From contig NZ_CP006992.1 of the NCBI RefSeq assembly GCF_001542815.1, forward strand, positions 402,501-466,500: a DNA stretch of 64,000 nucleotides. Direction: 5' to 3'. This DNA is from Methylobacterium sp. AMS5 (lineage in GTDB: Bacteria; Pseudomonadota; Alphaproteobacteria; Rhizobiales; Beijerinckiaceae). The translations under genes were made by a program, and so were the position numbers. Each line of letters opens with the position of its first letter. The stretch's first letter is position 1. Under the pieces are notes generated by a model. It ran no database searches. It had not been told where the DNA came from and saw only the letters and a list, made by a program, of their open reading frames with translations. Shown here piece by piece: positions 44,794 through 53,827 of the stretch.

Positions 44794-46176
44794 ATGTCGG
44801 ACCGCCCCCACGAAATCATCATCATCAAGCGCCACGGCGACCACGAGGATGGCCATCACGGCGGCGCCTGGAAGATCGCGCTCGCCGACTTCATGACGGC
44901 GATGATGGCGCTGTTCCTGGTGATGTGGCTGATCAACTCCACCAGCAAGGAGCAGAAGCAGACCATCGCCGAATACTTCAACCCGGTGAAGCTCGCCGAG
45001 GTCACCCACGACCGCAAGGGCGTGAACGACCCGCAGGACACGCCCAACGACCCCGCCCCGTCCGGCAAGGGCAAAGGCGACGGCGGCAACGCCGAGGGCA
45101 AGGGCGACGCCGCCGGCGCACCGGGCAGCCGCGCCCGCGAATCCGCCCTGTTCCAGGACCCCTACGCGGTGCTCGCCAAACTCGCCGCGGAGGCCGAGGC
45201 CGCCGGGCCGGAAGCCGCGAGTGCGGATGCCTCCGCCCTCGAAGCCGGACAGCCGGGCGTGGCCGGCGGCGAGACCGGACGCGACCCGTTCGACCCGCTC
45301 TACTGGCAGGTCGCCGCCCTGCCGCGTCGCCGCACCGACAATCCCGGCGCCCTCGACACCGCCGCCGCCGCACCGGCCGAGGCCCGCCTCGACGCGCGTG
45401 CCCAGACCGCCGGTTCCAAGCCCAAGGAACCGCAGAAGGAACCGCAGAAGGAGACGGCCAAGGACATCGCCCGCCAGAGCCTGAGCGATGCCATGCGTCA
45501 GGCCGGCGTCAAGCTTGCCTCGGCCGAGCCGATGGCGCTGGTGGTTCCGAGCACCGAGCCCCCCAAGCCCTCGGCAGAGACCGCACCGCACCCGTCCCCG
45601 GCCGAAGCCAAGCCGGCCCCGCCCGAACCGACGCTTCTGGCGAAAGCCGAAGCACCTCCTGCGAAGGAATCGGCGACGCCTGCCGATCAAGCCGCGAAGG
45701 CGGCCGAGACCGCGGCGCTCTCGGCGCTGAAGGCCGAGATCGCGCGGGCCGTGCCGTCGCTGCCCAACGGCGCGCCCGCCCCGCAGGTCGAGGTACGCCG
45801 GACCGGCGAGGGCGTGCTCATCAGCATCACCGACGAGATCAATTACAGCATGTTCGGGCTCGGATCGGCCGAGCCGACGCCGAAAGTGGTCAAGGCGCTG
45901 GAGCGCATCGCCAAGATCCTCAACAGCCGGCCTGGCCGCGTCGTCGTGCGCGGCCATACCGACGGTCGCCCGTTCCGCTCGGAAACCTACGACAACTGGC
46001 GTCTGTCGTCGGCGCGAGCACAGATGGCCTCCTACATGCTCGTGCGCGGCGGCCTCGACGAGGCCCGCATCGACCGCATCGAGGGCTATGCCGACCGCCA
46101 GCCCCGCATCGCCGGCAATCCCAAAGCCGCCGAGAACCGCCGCATCGAAATCCTGCTGCGGGGGCTGCCGGAATGA
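44794..46176 (+). CDS. motB: Flagellar stator protein MotB
   Basis: A 460-residue stator subunit. The single helix KIALADFMTAMMALFLVMWL carries the proton-binding Asp at 32, the same position as in E. coli. A 220-residue Ala/Pro/Glu-rich linker, much longer than usual, leads to an OmpA/MotB peptidoglycan-binding domain (GRVVVRGHTDGRPF, NWRLSSARAQMASYML, NRRIEILLRG). The partner motA is 9.8 kb away at the end of the minus block. TGA overlaps the motC ATG. Confidence 0.95.
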   Translation: MSDRPHEIIIIKRHGDHEDGHHGGAWKIALADFMTAMMALFLVMWLINSTSKEQKQTIAEYFNPVKLAEVTHDRKGVNDPQDTPNDPAPSGKGKGDGGNAEGKGDAAGAPGSRARESALFQDPYAVLAKLAAEAEAAGPEAASADASALEAGQPGVAGGETGRDPFDPLYWQVAALPRRRTDNPGALDTAAAAPAEARLDARAQTAGSKPKEPQKEPQKETAKDIARQSLSDAMRQAGVKLASAEPMALVVPSTEPPKPSAETAPHPSPAEAKPAPPEPTLLAKAEAPPAKESATPADQAAKAAETAALSALKAEIARAVPSLPNGAPAPQVEVRRTGEGVLISITDEINYSMFGLGSAEPTPKVVKALERIAKILNSRPGRVVVRGHTDGRPFRSETYDNWRLSSARAQMASYMLVRGGLDEARIDRIEGYADRQPRIAGNPKAAENRRIEILLRGLPE

Positions 46177-47555
46177 CGCTCCGGATGCTTCCGAGGCGCC
46201 CTCTCGCCCGGTTCGGCCGCACCGCCGTCATCGCGAGGCGTCCGGCGAAGCCATCCCGCACCGTGACGGGCATGGGAGGGGCATCCCGGCCTGCCCTCAC
46301 GGCCGCCGCGCTCGCCCTCTGCCTCGTCATCGCTCCGGCGAAGGCCGCCGAGCACGGCGACACCCACGCGCCCCCCGCGGAAGCCCACGCCGCCGACGAT
46401 CATGGCGGCCATGGCGCCCCGGCCAAGCCGATCGAACCGCTGCCGGTGAAGGCGCACGGCCTGCCGGTCGAACTGACGCGCACGCTCCAGCTCCTTCAGG
46501 ACCGCATCGCCCGCGGCTCGACCCAGGCGCATGTCGCGCAGCGTCAGCTCCTCGGCCATATCGAGCAGCGGCTGATCGCCCTCGATCCCGAGGCCTGGAC
46601 CGAAGCGGAGAACGTGCGCGCCGCCGTCACCTTCGCGCTGGCAGGCGGCGGGCCGGGGGCCCTGCGGGCAATCCTCCGATCCGGCAAGGCGCCGGAGGCG
46701 GAGCAGCCCCTGGCGCTCGGGGCGCTGGCCTATCTGGAAGGGCGCGAACGCGAGGCGCGGGCCAAGCTCGCCGGCATCGACCCGCGTACGATGCCCGCGG
46801 GCCTCGCCGGGCAGCTCGCGCTGACGCAATCGGCGCTGATGGTGCGCGATGCGCCGGTCAAGTCGCTCGAACTCCTCGACCTCGCCCGGCTTCTGGCGCC
46901 CGGCACGCTGGTCGAGGAAGGGGCGCTGCGCCGCCAGATCTTCGTCGTGGCGCAGGGCGGCGATGCGCGCCGCTTCGAGGCGCTGGCGATCCAGTATCTG
47001 CGCCGGTTCCGCCGCTCGGTCTATGCCGGCAACTTCCGCCAGCGCTTCGCCGGAGCGCTCACCCGCCTCGATTTCGACAGCGACCGCACCCGCATCGCCA
47101 GCCTGGAGCGGATGCTCGACGAGATCGAGCCGCAGAGCCGGCGCGACCTCTACCTGCTGGTGGCGCGCGCCGGGCTGGAACAGGGCCGCCGCGAGACCGC
47201 CCTGTTCTCCGCCGAGCGGGCCATGGGGCTCGCCGCGCCGGATTCGCAGCCGGCCGCGCAGGCGCGGCTCTACCGCGGCGCGGCGCTGATCGTGGCCGAG
47301 GGGCGTTTCGAAGAGGGCTACGAGGCGCTGCGCGGCCTCGACCGCGCCGATTTCGTGCCGACCGACGCCGAACTGCTCGACGCCGCGCTCTCAACCGCCC
47401 GGCAGATCCGCACGCCCTCCCCCGTCGCCGAGGCCGCCCCGGCCCCGCCGCCCTCGGCGAGCCGGCCGATTCCGGAATCCGGTTCGCTCCTGCGGGCGCA
47501 GGAGGCCTTGGCCCGCGCCGGGCGCGCCATGGATGCCGCCACCCGCACCCCCTGA
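46173..47555 (+). CDS. motC: Periplasmic motor protein MotC
   Basis: A 460-residue rhizobial-type motility protein that acts in the periplasm with MotB. From ATG 46173 (ATGA with motB) there is a 33-residue basic extension before a proper signal peptide that starts at the internal ATG 46272 (RPALTAAALALCLVIAPAKA). Either start is possible. The mature part has a His-rich segment (HGDTHAPPAEAHAADDHGGH) and TPR-like helices (LALGALAYLEGREREARAKL, LQEGRRETALFSAERAM-type). The C-terminus is Pro-rich. Confidence 0.88.
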   Translation: MTLRMLPRRPLARFGRTAVIARRPAKPSRTVTGMGGASRPALTAAALALCLVIAPAKAAEHGDTHAPPAEAHAADDHGGHGAPAKPIEPLPVKAHGLPVELTRTLQLLQDRIARGSTQAHVAQRQLLGHIEQRLIALDPEAWTEAENVRAAVTFALAGGGPGALRAILRSGKAPEAEQPLALGALAYLEGREREARAKLAGIDPRTMPAGLAGQLALTQSALMVRDAPVKSLELLDLARLLAPGTLVEEGALRRQIFVVAQGGDARRFEALAIQYLRRFRRSVYAGNFRQRFAGALTRLDFDSDRTRIASLERMLDEIEPQSRRDLYLLVARAGLEQGRRETALFSAERAMGLAAPDSQPAAQARLYRGAALIVAEGRFEEGYEALRGLDRADFVPTDAELLDAALSTARQIRTPSPVAEAAPAPPPSASRPIPESGSLLRAQEALARAGRAMDAATRTP

Positions 47556-47594
47556 AATCCCCCCGCGCTCCAACCATCGGACGATCGACCCGTG

Positions 47595-49445
47595 ATGCGG
47601 TCCCTCGACACCCTCCCCCTTCTGCGGCCGAAGTCCGAGACCGGTCGCGCCCCTTCGGGCGAGGACTCGCGCGCGGGCGTGCCCCCCGGCTTCGAGGCGA
47701 TGCTCGGCGCCTTCGAGAACGGGGCGGCGGAGAGCGGAACGGCGGACATCGGAACGGCACGGACCGGAGAGGCCGCGGTGGAACAGCTGGAGGCCGGGAC
47801 GGACATGCCGCCCACCCTCCCCGCCGAGGCATTGCCGGCAACGACCATCGGCGGCTCGGCCTTGCAGGCGCTGATGGCGCTCACCGGTCCCGCTGCGCCG
47901 GCTATCGCGGCTCCTCCGAATTCTAGCCTGGAGGCCATGGTGCAGCGAGCCGCCGCACGCGCCGGATCAGGGCCCGGCCCGGCCCCGGCGGAGCCGGCCT
48001 TGCAGATCTCGATGGTCGGCCTGGAAACGCATTTTGCGCCGGTCCGGCCGCACGCCGCCGCCGCCGCCTCGACGGAAGCCGCGATCGAGCGGGGCCTGAA
48101 CGAGCCATCCGCTCCGCCGACCGTCCCGACATCCGCCAGCATCGGCGCCGCACCGGTCGCTCCGCTGCCCCCGGGAAGGGCCCCCCTTCCCGGTGCCCCG
48201 CGAACCGCGACGGCGTCCGATGCGACCGTGCCGTCGGCATTGCCGGCCGGCGGACCGGACGGACAGTGCGCGCCGGAATCGGTCGCGACGCAGTCCCCGC
48301 CATCCCGCAATGACGCTCGCGAGCCGGCCGTTCCGTCCGATCGGCCGGCACCGAACGGGCCTGCGAACGAGCTGACGGCACCGGCCGCCACGACACCCGC
48401 GCGACCGGACTCGCCGGTTCCAGGCCCCGACCGCCCCGCCGAATCGACCCCGGCGAGCGCTGCGCCGGCACCGGACGAGCCCGTTCGGCGAGCCGCAGGT
48501 GCTCCCCCGACGCAAGCCGCGAGCGCCGAAGCTGCGCGAAGCCTCTCGGCCCGTGGACGCGTGGCGCCCCGGAGCGATCGCGCCGAGCCGGCCGGCACGG
48601 CGGACAACGCTGCGCTCCTCGACCAAGCGGAGGGCACAAGTCTCCCCGAGCCGACTGCCATCGCCCAACCCGGCACGCCGGGGCAGACCCGACGTGACTC
48701 GGAGTCGAGGCAGGATCGCCCGGCCGCCATCGCACGCCCCGATGCGACACCGGAGCATGAAGCCGTGGCGGTGCCGCGGCCGCAGGCCGAAGGTGGCGCG
48801 CGCACCGAGAGCGCCGGAATCGACGCGGTGACGATCGAAGCGCCGCGCCCGGACATGCCGCTGGCGCCATCCGTTCCGCAGGAGACCGCCGCCCTGCCGA
48901 CGCCCGCGCCGGCCTCGCCGCTGCGCCAGATCGTCGATGCGGTCGCCGCCCAGTTGCCGGCGGCACCCGCGGCGATGGCGACCCAATCGGCCCGTCCCGT
49001 TCCGGCTTCGACCGAGGCCGGGCCGCTGAAGATCCTCACGCTCCAGCTCCATCCGGCCGACCTCGGCTCGGTGCTGGTGCGGATGCGCCTGCAGGACGGG
49101 CGGCTGGAAATGAGCCTGCGCACCAGCCGCGAGGAGACCGCCGAGCGCCTGCGCAAGGAGGGCGACCTGCTCTCCGGCCTGCTGCGCGAGGCCGGCTACG
49201 AGCCCGAGGCCGTGACGATTCAATCGGGCGGCCCCGGCGCGGGCGAATCCGGGCCGCGCGGTCAGGGTTTGGCGTCCTTCGGCGGATCGCAGGGCGGGCA
49301 GCACGACAGACAGCCGGGCGCAGCGACGCCCGACCAATCGGGCCGGCGCCCGTCCCCGCGCGCGGACGCGACCGCCACGCCCACGGAGGAACAGGACCAT
49401 GAGACGGATTCTCGCGGGCGCGATCGCGGCAGCCTGTATCTCTAG
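47595..49445 (+). CDS. fliK: Flagellar hook-length control protein FliK (MotD)
   Basis: A 616-residue protein. About 440 N-terminal residues are low-complexity Ala/Pro/Thr-rich, as expected for the molecular ruler. The C-terminal FliK domain has LKILTLQLHPADLGSVLVRM, DGRLEMSLRTSREETAERLRKEGDLLSGLLREAGYE, the substrate-switch part. In rhizobia this gene was first named motD and follows motC, as here. GTG at 47592 directly precedes the chosen ATG. The 3' end overlaps the transglycosylase by 47 bases. Confidence 0.9.
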   Translation: MRSLDTLPLLRPKSETGRAPSGEDSRAGVPPGFEAMLGAFENGAAESGTADIGTARTGEAAVEQLEAGTDMPPTLPAEALPATTIGGSALQALMALTGPAAPAIAAPPNSSLEAMVQRAAARAGSGPGPAPAEPALQISMVGLETHFAPVRPHAAAAASTEAAIERGLNEPSAPPTVPTSASIGAAPVAPLPPGRAPLPGAPRTATASDATVPSALPAGGPDGQCAPESVATQSPPSRNDAREPAVPSDRPAPNGPANELTAPAATTPARPDSPVPGPDRPAESTPASAAPAPDEPVRRAAGAPPTQAASAEAARSLSARGRVAPRSDRAEPAGTADNAALLDQAEGTSLPEPTAIAQPGTPGQTRRDSESRQDRPAAIARPDATPEHEAVAVPRPQAEGGARTESAGIDAVTIEAPRPDMPLAPSVPQETAALPTPAPASPLRQIVDAVAAQLPAAPAAMATQSARPVPASTEAGPLKILTLQLHPADLGSVLVRMRLQDGRLEMSLRTSREETAERLRKEGDLLSGLLREAGYEPEAVTIQSGGPGAGESGPRGQGLASFGGSQGGQHDRQPGAATPDQSGRRPSPRADATATPTEEQDHETDSRGRDRGSLYL

Positions 49446-50067
49446 CGCCGTCGCCCCGATTGCGGCGGCCGCGCATTCCACCGCTGCCGAGGGCGCCGCG
49501 GAGGCCGCCTCCGCGCCGACGGGCACACGGGGCGGCGACGCGCGAGGCGGCTCCAAACGTCCCTCGATGGCCGGCGCCTCGCGTATCTGCGAGCGCCAGA
49601 TGGCGCAGGCAGCGGCCAAGCACGGCGTGCCGCTCGGCATGCTCTACGCGGTCGGACTGACGGAGAGCGGCAACCGCGGCTCGCTCCAGCCCTACGCCAT
49701 GAACATCGGGGGCAAGGCCTATTTCGGCAGCGGCGCCGCCGACGTGATGCAGCGCCTCGCCCAGGCGCAGCAGGAGGGCGTGCGCCTGGTCGATCTCGGC
49801 TGCATGCAGATCAACCATCACTATCACCGGGCGAAATTCGCCTCGCTGGAGGCGATGATCGACCCGGCCCAGAACGTCGAATACGCGACGCGCTTCCTGA
49901 AGGAGCTGAAGGAGCGCGAGGGAAGCTGGACGCTCGCCGTGGCGCGCTACCATGCCGGGCCGAACAACAACCCTGCGCAGAAGGTCTATGTCTGCCGGGT
50001 CATCACCAACATGGTCGCGACCGGCTTCGGCAACTGGACGCCGGGTGCGAAGACGTTCTGCCAGTAG
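49399..50067 (+). CDS. SLT-type lytic transglycosylase of the flagellar cluster
   Basis: A 222-residue exported muramidase. Signal peptide RRILAGAIAAACISSAVAPIAAAA, then a short Gly/Ala spacer, then the SLT fold with catalytic Glu in YAVGLTESGN (about 93), GCMQINHHYH and VARYHAGPNN. Four mature cysteines could form disulfides. ATG 49399 has GGAGGAA upstream within fliK. Its location suggests it opens peptidoglycan for the rod, the job done by the FlgJ muramidase domain elsewhere. Confidence 0.9.
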   Translation: MRRILAGAIAAACISSAVAPIAAAAHSTAAEGAAEAASAPTGTRGGDARGGSKRPSMAGASRICERQMAQAAAKHGVPLGMLYAVGLTESGNRGSLQPYAMNIGGKAYFGSGAADVMQRLAQAQQEGVRLVDLGCMQINHHYHRAKFASLEAMIDPAQNVEYATRFLKELKEREGSWTLAVARYHAGPNNNPAQKVYVCRVITNMVATGFGNWTPGAKTFCQ

Positions 50068-50077
50068 ATCTGGCTTA

Positions 50078-50173
50078 GAGCGCTTTCCGACCAAGTGGAC
50101 GCCGGTTCGGCGAAAGAAAGCGCGTCGAAACGAGAGGATAGCGACGCCGGCCTGATGCAATCAGGTCGGATAC
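50078..50173 (+). repeat. Dispersed repeat, family A copy 4
   Basis: Core (50078-50131) GAGCGCTTTCCGACCAAGTG, CCGGTTCGGCGAAAGAAAGC, ending CGTCGAAAC, then CGGCCTGATGCAATCAGGTCGGATAC. Extended match with copy 1 over both core and hairpin. A family C element begins eight bases later. Confidence 0.78.
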
Positions 50174-50180
50174 GGCTCTG

Positions 50181-50258
50181 GTGTCTCTCACAACACCCCC
50201 GCTGCGCCGTCCTCGCCAACGGGAGAACGGTCAGAGATCGAGAGTTTTGTGAGGCACT
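50181..50258. repeat. Dispersed palindromic repeat, family C copy 2
   Basis: Begins GTGTCTCTCACAACACCCCC and ends GAGAGTTTTGTGAGGCAC, with the same inner blocks (GCTGCGCCGTCCTCG, GAACGGTCAGAGATCG) as the copies at 1796 and 57001. It ends two bases before the stop codon of convergent ftcR. Confidence 0.8.
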
Positions 50259-50259
50259 C

Positions 50260-50961
50260 TTACCCGACGTAGGTGTAGCCCATATAGCGCTTGGCCTCGA
50301 TCGGATCGTAGCCGAGCCGCTCGGCGAGCTTCTTGCGCAGCTTGCTCACGTGGCCCTCGATCACGCTCTCCTCGACGCCGTTGCTGTAGACGCCGTAGAC
50401 CACGTTGAAGACCTGGGTCTTGGTGAGCCGGCGCCCGCGGTTGCGTACGAGATATTCGAGAATGTGCCGCTCGCGCCGCGGCAGGGACAGCGGCACGCCG
50501 TCGATCTCGGGGTCGCGCCCATCGTGGAAGACCTTGAGCCGGTCCGGCCCCCGCGCCTCGCCCTCGGTCTCGCCCTCCGCCTCGCTCCGTTGAACGGCTC
50601 CGTTGACCCGGCGCCAGATCGCTTCGGAGCGGGCCAAAATCTCGCGGACATGGACGGGCTTGGGCAGCACGTCGTCGATGCCGGCTTCCAGCAGTTCGAC
50701 GGTCTGTTCGAGCGAGCGCAGATCGGCCAGGGCGATGATCGGTGCGCGGGACTGCTTGCGGATGACGCCGGCGCATTTCGCCCGCTCCGCGAAATCGCCC
50801 AGGAGGAAGCCCTGGATCGCTTCGAGATCGGCGGGAGAGGCCGCGCGGAGCCAACTCAGGAACTCTTCGGGGATGAGCGCGAACGAGGAGATGCCCTCAC
50901 GCTCGAAGCTGGCCTTGTAACCCGCGTTCACGGTATCGCGCGGATCGACCAGGAAATACAT
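50260..50961 (-). CDS. ftcR: Flagellar transcriptional regulator FtcR
   Basis: A 233-residue OmpR-type regulator of flagellar genes, known in Brucella and other Hyphomicrobiales. The receiver-like half reads YFLVDPRD, AIQGFLLGDF, APIIALADLRSLEQTVELLEAGIDDVLPKPVHVREIL. The phospho-acceptor position looks unconserved (Gly/Leu context), as in other FtcR. The winged helix has LSLPRRERHILEYLVRNRGR, TQVFNVVYGVYSNGVEESVIEGHVSKLRKKL and YMGYTYV. The ATG at 50961 matches the family start; the frame is open to 51117. Confidence 0.9.
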   Translation of the reverse strand: MYFLVDPRDTVNAGYKASFEREGISSFALIPEEFLSWLRAASPADLEAIQGFLLGDFAERAKCAGVIRKQSRAPIIALADLRSLEQTVELLEAGIDDVLPKPVHVREILARSEAIWRRVNGAVQRSEAEGETEGEARGPDRLKVFHDGRDPEIDGVPLSLPRRERHILEYLVRNRGRRLTKTQVFNVVYGVYSNGVEESVIEGHVSKLRKKLAERLGYDPIEAKRYMGYTYVG

Positions 50962-51183
50962 CGACGACCATCCCCTTGATCCCGCCGTATCGGCCTGCCA
51001 CTGCGCCGCGATCTGGGCAGGTTCTGGGCGTCCCCGGAAGACCCTCTCCGCCGCCCTCCGCAACGCTTCGAGACGCTGCCGCAGCCAAGTCATGGAGCGC
51101 AGCTGCGAGGGGGTCAATCTGCTGCAATGTATATTTTCAGACGGTGACGATGTTCGTCGAGGGCGCGTGGCATTCGCGCCGCT

Positions 51184-51630
51184 TCAGGCGTGCCCGACCC
51201 GGGCCTGACGGAGGGCGTGTGCGAAGCCTTCGAGGGAGAGCGCCGCCGTCTCCTCCGCGACGATGCGCTGGATCGCGACGCCCGCGAACACCTCATCGAG
51301 CACGAGCTTGAAGAACACCGTCACCGGCTCGGCGGCGAATTCGAGATCGAGGACCACCTGCATGGAGCGGCCCCAATCGAGGCACACATCGGCCGCGTCG
51401 GCGTAGGTCAGCACCGATTCCTTGAAAAACAATTCGGCCGAGGAGGAGACGATGTCGGCGATGTTGCCGTGCCGCTCGCCGCGGATCCAGCCGATGAGCA
51501 CGCCGCCATCGAGCAGGCACAGCTCGGCGATGAAGTCGCGCAGCGCTTCGGCGAAGATCTGTTCGGCCGCCGCATGGCTATGCGGGACGGCCGACGGTCC
51601 TGGCGCGAAACGTTGGACCTGAGGGGTCAT
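51184..51630 (-). CDS. Unknown protein in the flagellar block
   Basis: A 148-residue soluble protein between flhB and ftcR. It has no signal peptide or membrane segment. Notable segments are LRDFIAELCLLDGGVLIGWIRGERHGNIADIVSSSAELFF, LDWGRSMQVVLDLEF and VTVFFKLVLDEVFAGVAIQRIVAE. Its ATG overlaps the flhB TGA (ATGA), so it is probably made with FlhB and may serve the flagellum. I do not recognise the family. Confidence 0.75.
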   Translation of the reverse strand: MTPQVQRFAPGPSAVPHSHAAAEQIFAEALRDFIAELCLLDGGVLIGWIRGERHGNIADIVSSSAELFFKESVLTYADAADVCLDWGRSMQVVLDLEFAAEPVTVFFKLVLDEVFAGVAIQRIVAEETAALSLEGFAHALRQARVGHA

Positions 51631-52688
51631 CGGGCTCTCGCGAAAAGGAAGAAAAGGATCTGCGCCACAGCGCGGTAAAATTCGGCCGGAATCGTCTGAT
51701 CGACCTGCACAGCATCGTACAGCGACCTTGCGAGAGGCTTGTCCTCGATCACGGCGATGCCTTTTTCCTCGGCGATCGCCCGGATGCGCAGGGCGATGAG
51801 ATCCTGCCCCTTGGCGAGCACCATCGGCGCCGGGTTCTCGGAGGGCTCGTAGCGGAGCGCTACCGCGAAATGCGTCGGGTTGGCGATCACCACGGTCGCC
51901 CGGTCGACATTGGCGAGCATCCGGTTGCGGGCGCGGTCCTGGGCGAGCGAGCGCAGCCGCGCTTTGACCGAGGGATCGCCCTCGGTCTGCTTGTGCTCGT
52001 CCTTGATGTCCTGGCGCGACATCCGGAGCGAGCGCTGCCAGCGCAGCCGCGCCCAGACGAGATCGCCCGCGACGATCACGATGGTGGCGATGGCCACCGC
52101 CGAGACGAGGCGGATCGAGACCGTCAGGATCAGTTCGGGCAGTTGGCTCGGATCGACGAACATGGCGTTCACGGCTCTTGTCCGCTCCGAGCGGAGGAGC
52201 AGAAGGGCGACGACACTGACCGACAGGAATTTAACGACGGATTTCAGGAACTCGACTTGACCCGAAGTTCCGAAGATCCGCGCGAAACCCGCCATCGGCG
52301 ACACCCGTGACCATTTCGGCGTGATCCGGTCGAGAACGAAGCGCGGCAGGTTCTGCAGAAGCGAGGCGGTGAGACTGCAGACCGCCAGGATCAGCAGGAT
52401 CGGCAGCAGGAAGCGGCCCGCCGCCAGCGCCACGCGGCTGAGGAGCAGCATCGCGTCGCCGCCGGTCTCCAGGGAGAAGCCGCGCGGATCGTCGAAGAGC
52501 GGCTTGAAATCGCCCGCGAGCTGCGCCGCCTGTCCCCGCGCGAACAGGGCCAGCGCGATGAGCAGGCCGAGCGTCGAGGCGAAGACCGGCGCCTCGCGCG
52601 AGAACGGGATGTCGCCCTTCTCGATCGCGTCGCGCACCCGCCGCTCGGTGGCGGCTTCGGTCTTGCTCTCCTTGTCGTCGTCCGCCAC
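51627..52688 (-). CDS. flhB: Flagellar export switch protein FlhB
   Basis: A 353-residue export-gate protein with four membrane helices, N-terminal KTEAATERRVRDAIEKGDIPFSREA, and a cytoplasmic autocleaving domain with NPTH (VVIANPTHFAVALRY) that switches export from rod/hook to filament. KSRIRE-type linker and GIAVIEDKPLARSLY are conserved. Coupled at its 3' end to the unknown 148-residue gene. Confidence 0.96.
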   Translation of the reverse strand: MADDDKESKTEAATERRVRDAIEKGDIPFSREAPVFASTLGLLIALALFARGQAAQLAGDFKPLFDDPRGFSLETGGDAMLLLSRVALAAGRFLLPILLILAVCSLTASLLQNLPRFVLDRITPKWSRVSPMAGFARIFGTSGQVEFLKSVVKFLSVSVVALLLLRSERTRAVNAMFVDPSQLPELILTVSIRLVSAVAIATIVIVAGDLVWARLRWQRSLRMSRQDIKDEHKQTEGDPSVKARLRSLAQDRARNRMLANVDRATVVIANPTHFAVALRYEPSENPAPMVLAKGQDLIALRIRAIAEEKGIAVIEDKPLARSLYDAVQVDQTIPAEFYRAVAQILFFLFARAR

Positions 52689-52725
52689 GCATCAGCCCCG
52701 CCGAAGGTGACGCCGGGGGCGCGGA

Positions 52726-53805
52726 TCAGCGGATGAGCGCTTCATCCTCGCCTCCCGGATTGATCTCGATCTCGCCGCGCCCGGCCATCTCCATCGCCAG
52801 ATCGGTGATGGTGCGGCGCGCCTCCAGCACGTCGCGCTGCGCCGCCGGCTCGCCGCCGTTCAACTCGTGCTCGACCATGCGGCGCACCCGCGCCGAGAGG
52901 GCGCTGAGCACCGTGGTGCGGAACTCGACCTCCGTCCCCTTCAGCGCCAGCACCAGCCGGTCGTTGGGCACGGCGTCGAACAGGGTGGTGCGGGCGCGCG
53001 GCGCCAGCTTGACGATGTCGTCGAAGGTGAAGAGCAGACCCTTGAGGATCTCGACCGATTTCGGACGCGACTCGCCGAGGCTGGAGAGCACGTCGTCCAT
53101 CTGCTGGCGCTCCATCTTGTTGATGATGTCGGCCATCTTGGCATGCGTGTCGGCACCGGAATTGCGCGCGCCGTTGATCATGAAGTCCTCGTGCAGCGTC
53201 TTCTCGATCGCGTGCAGCACGTCATCGACAATCGGCTTGAAGCTCAGCATCCGCCGCATCACCGTGTTGCGCACCGGCGCGGGCAGATGGCCCATCACCT
53301 TGGCGGCGGTGGCCGGCTTCACCTTCGACAGGATCAGCGCGGCAGTTTGCGGGTGCTCCTTGACGAGGTAGCTCGCCAGCACGCTCTCCTGCACGGTGCC
53401 GAGCCGTTCCCACACCGAGCGGGTGGCCCCGCCGCGCACGTCGGCGAGGATATCGGCGATCTGGTCGGCCGGCAGCAGGCCGGTGAGCAGCTTCTCGACT
53501 TCGCTGGCCGTGCCGATCAGGCTGTTGCCGGCGGAGAATTCGGCGGAGAAATGCTCCACCACCGTGTCGAGCTGCTCGGGGCTGACCGCGCCGAGATTCG
53601 AGGCCGAGCGGGTGATGCGCTTGAGTTCGTCCGGCTCGAAATACTTGATGAGCCGCCCGGCCGCGGGCTTGCCCATGGCGAGCAGCAGCGCCGCGACCTG
53701 ATCGACGGGCTCGAGCCGCCGGGTCGCCACCGCACGGGGGGCGACGGCGCCCGCGGAGACGGCGTCCGATGGGACGGGGCTCGATGCCAGAGGGCTCGAA
53801 GACAT
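52726..53805 (-). CDS. fliG: Flagellar motor switch protein FliG
   Basis: A 359-residue C-ring protein linking FliF to torque generation. Domains in order: N-terminal FliF-binding part (VDQVAALLLAMGKPAAGRLIKYFEPDE), middle EHPQTAALILSKV motif, and the C-terminal torque domain with charged residues (DVLSSLGESRPKSVEILKGLLFTFDDIVKLAPRART). A 30-residue Ala/Ser/Pro extension precedes the core. Confidence 0.96.
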   Translation of the reverse strand: MSSSPLASSPVPSDAVSAGAVAPRAVATRRLEPVDQVAALLLAMGKPAAGRLIKYFEPDELKRITRSASNLGAVSPEQLDTVVEHFSAEFSAGNSLIGTASEVEKLLTGLLPADQIADILADVRGGATRSVWERLGTVQESVLASYLVKEHPQTAALILSKVKPATAAKVMGHLPAPVRNTVMRRMLSFKPIVDDVLHAIEKTLHEDFMINGARNSGADTHAKMADIINKMERQQMDDVLSSLGESRPKSVEILKGLLFTFDDIVKLAPRARTTLFDAVPNDRLVLALKGTEVEFRTTVLSALSARVRRMVEHELNGGEPAAQRDVLEARRTITDLAMEMAGRGEIEINPGGEDEALIR

Positions 53806-53827
53806 GGCGGCCCGTTCTCGTCCGGGC

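Noticed and set aside
47318..49156. Minus-strand frame (612 codons) opposite fliK
   Set aside because: Low-complexity complement of the Ala/Pro-rich FliK; no start or ribosome site.
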